DNA of 12,302 nt from the NCBI GenBank assembly GCA_013329175.1, contig DUKR01000012.1:3070-15371 (forward strand), in the 5' to 3' direction. The position numbers and the translations under genes are program-made. The DNA comes from Candidatus Woesearchaeota archaeon. Lineage in GTDB: Archaea > Nanobdellota > Nanobdellia > Woesearchaeales > UBA11716. The notes under the pieces were generated by a model. It made no database searches, was not told the origin of the DNA, and saw nothing but the letters and a program-made list of their open reading frames with translations. How positions within the stretch are numbered: position 1 is the first letter of the stretch; each line of letters starts with the position of its first letter. Below are positions 12,285 through 12,302 of this stretch, piece by piece.

Positions 12285-12289
12285 GGAAA
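12145..12289 (-). repeat. Right-end copy of the repeat also present at 1-165
   Basis: On the minus strand this aligns with 1-140 in several exact blocks (GAGCAATTTCACC at 12270-12282, GGCAATGAGCTT at 12207-12218, TAGGGAATGC at 12196-12205, AATGATGCC at 12175-12183, GGGGCAGGC at 12149-12157). The two copies are inverted relative to each other and about 12 kb apart. This copy keeps one open frame across the shared part, unlike the left copy. Confidence 0.6.
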
Positions 12290-12302
12290 TTCCGTCGTGC
12301 AC

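Overview
This window is archaeal chromosomal DNA. The evidence is a tRNA-Arg with an intron in the anticodon loop, an eL21-Rpo4 gene pair, archaeal-type GTP cyclohydrolase (MptA/FolE2), kleisin ScpA and FtsZ, two-subunit 2-oxoacid:ferredoxin oxidoreductase genes, and TATA boxes (TTTATATA-like) about 25-35 bases upstream of many starts with few or no leader bases. Mixed leaderless and Shine-Dalgarno starts, short proteins and unfamiliar small genes beside ftsZ fit a DPANN-type archaeon (for example Woesearchaeota-like). That placement is an inference; no phylogenetic marker was compared.

Layout. 1-165: degraded copy of a repeat that recurs inverted at the right end. 259-1125: serine acetyltransferase. 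1311-1401: tRNA-Arg(TCG) with a 17-base intron. 1513-2466: MptA/FolE2, ending 4 bases inside a convergent NUDIX gene (2463-2909, minus). 2957-5642 (minus): korA-korB operon, with korA a gamma-alpha fusion. 5766-5936 (minus): an unlisted 56-residue ORF matching only the N-terminal part of IS1634-type transposases. 6043-7158: a DDE transposase gene interrupted by a single in-frame TAG. 7174-7320: a 147-bp non-coding MITE-like element with perfect 13-bp terminal inverted repeats and perfect 9-bp flanking direct repeats. 7385-8149: scpA. 8445-11100: ftsZ followed by an alpha-helical repeat protein, a small coiled-coil protein and a double zinc-ribbon protein. 11137-11762 (minus): rpl21e-rpo4. 11763-12302: repeat-rich DNA with a second candidate small inverted-repeat element, tandem repeats and a doubtful ORF.

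How the genes relate. KorAB would oxidise a 2-oxoacid to an acyl-CoA and reduce ferredoxin. MptA starts pterin or deazapurine synthesis from GTP, and the adjacent NUDIX enzyme cleaves an unknown nucleoside diphosphate derivative. ScpA and FtsZ place chromosome segregation beside cell division, and the two genes directly after ftsZ are closely coupled to it (10- and 13-base gaps, each with its own GAGGTG ribosome binding site). These unfamiliar proteins are the best candidates here for a poorly described system, a possible FtsZ accessory module. The mobile DNA (broken transposase, MITE-like elements, transposase remnant) lies between housekeeping genes, and two small elements sit just upstream of promoters (scpA and rpl21e).
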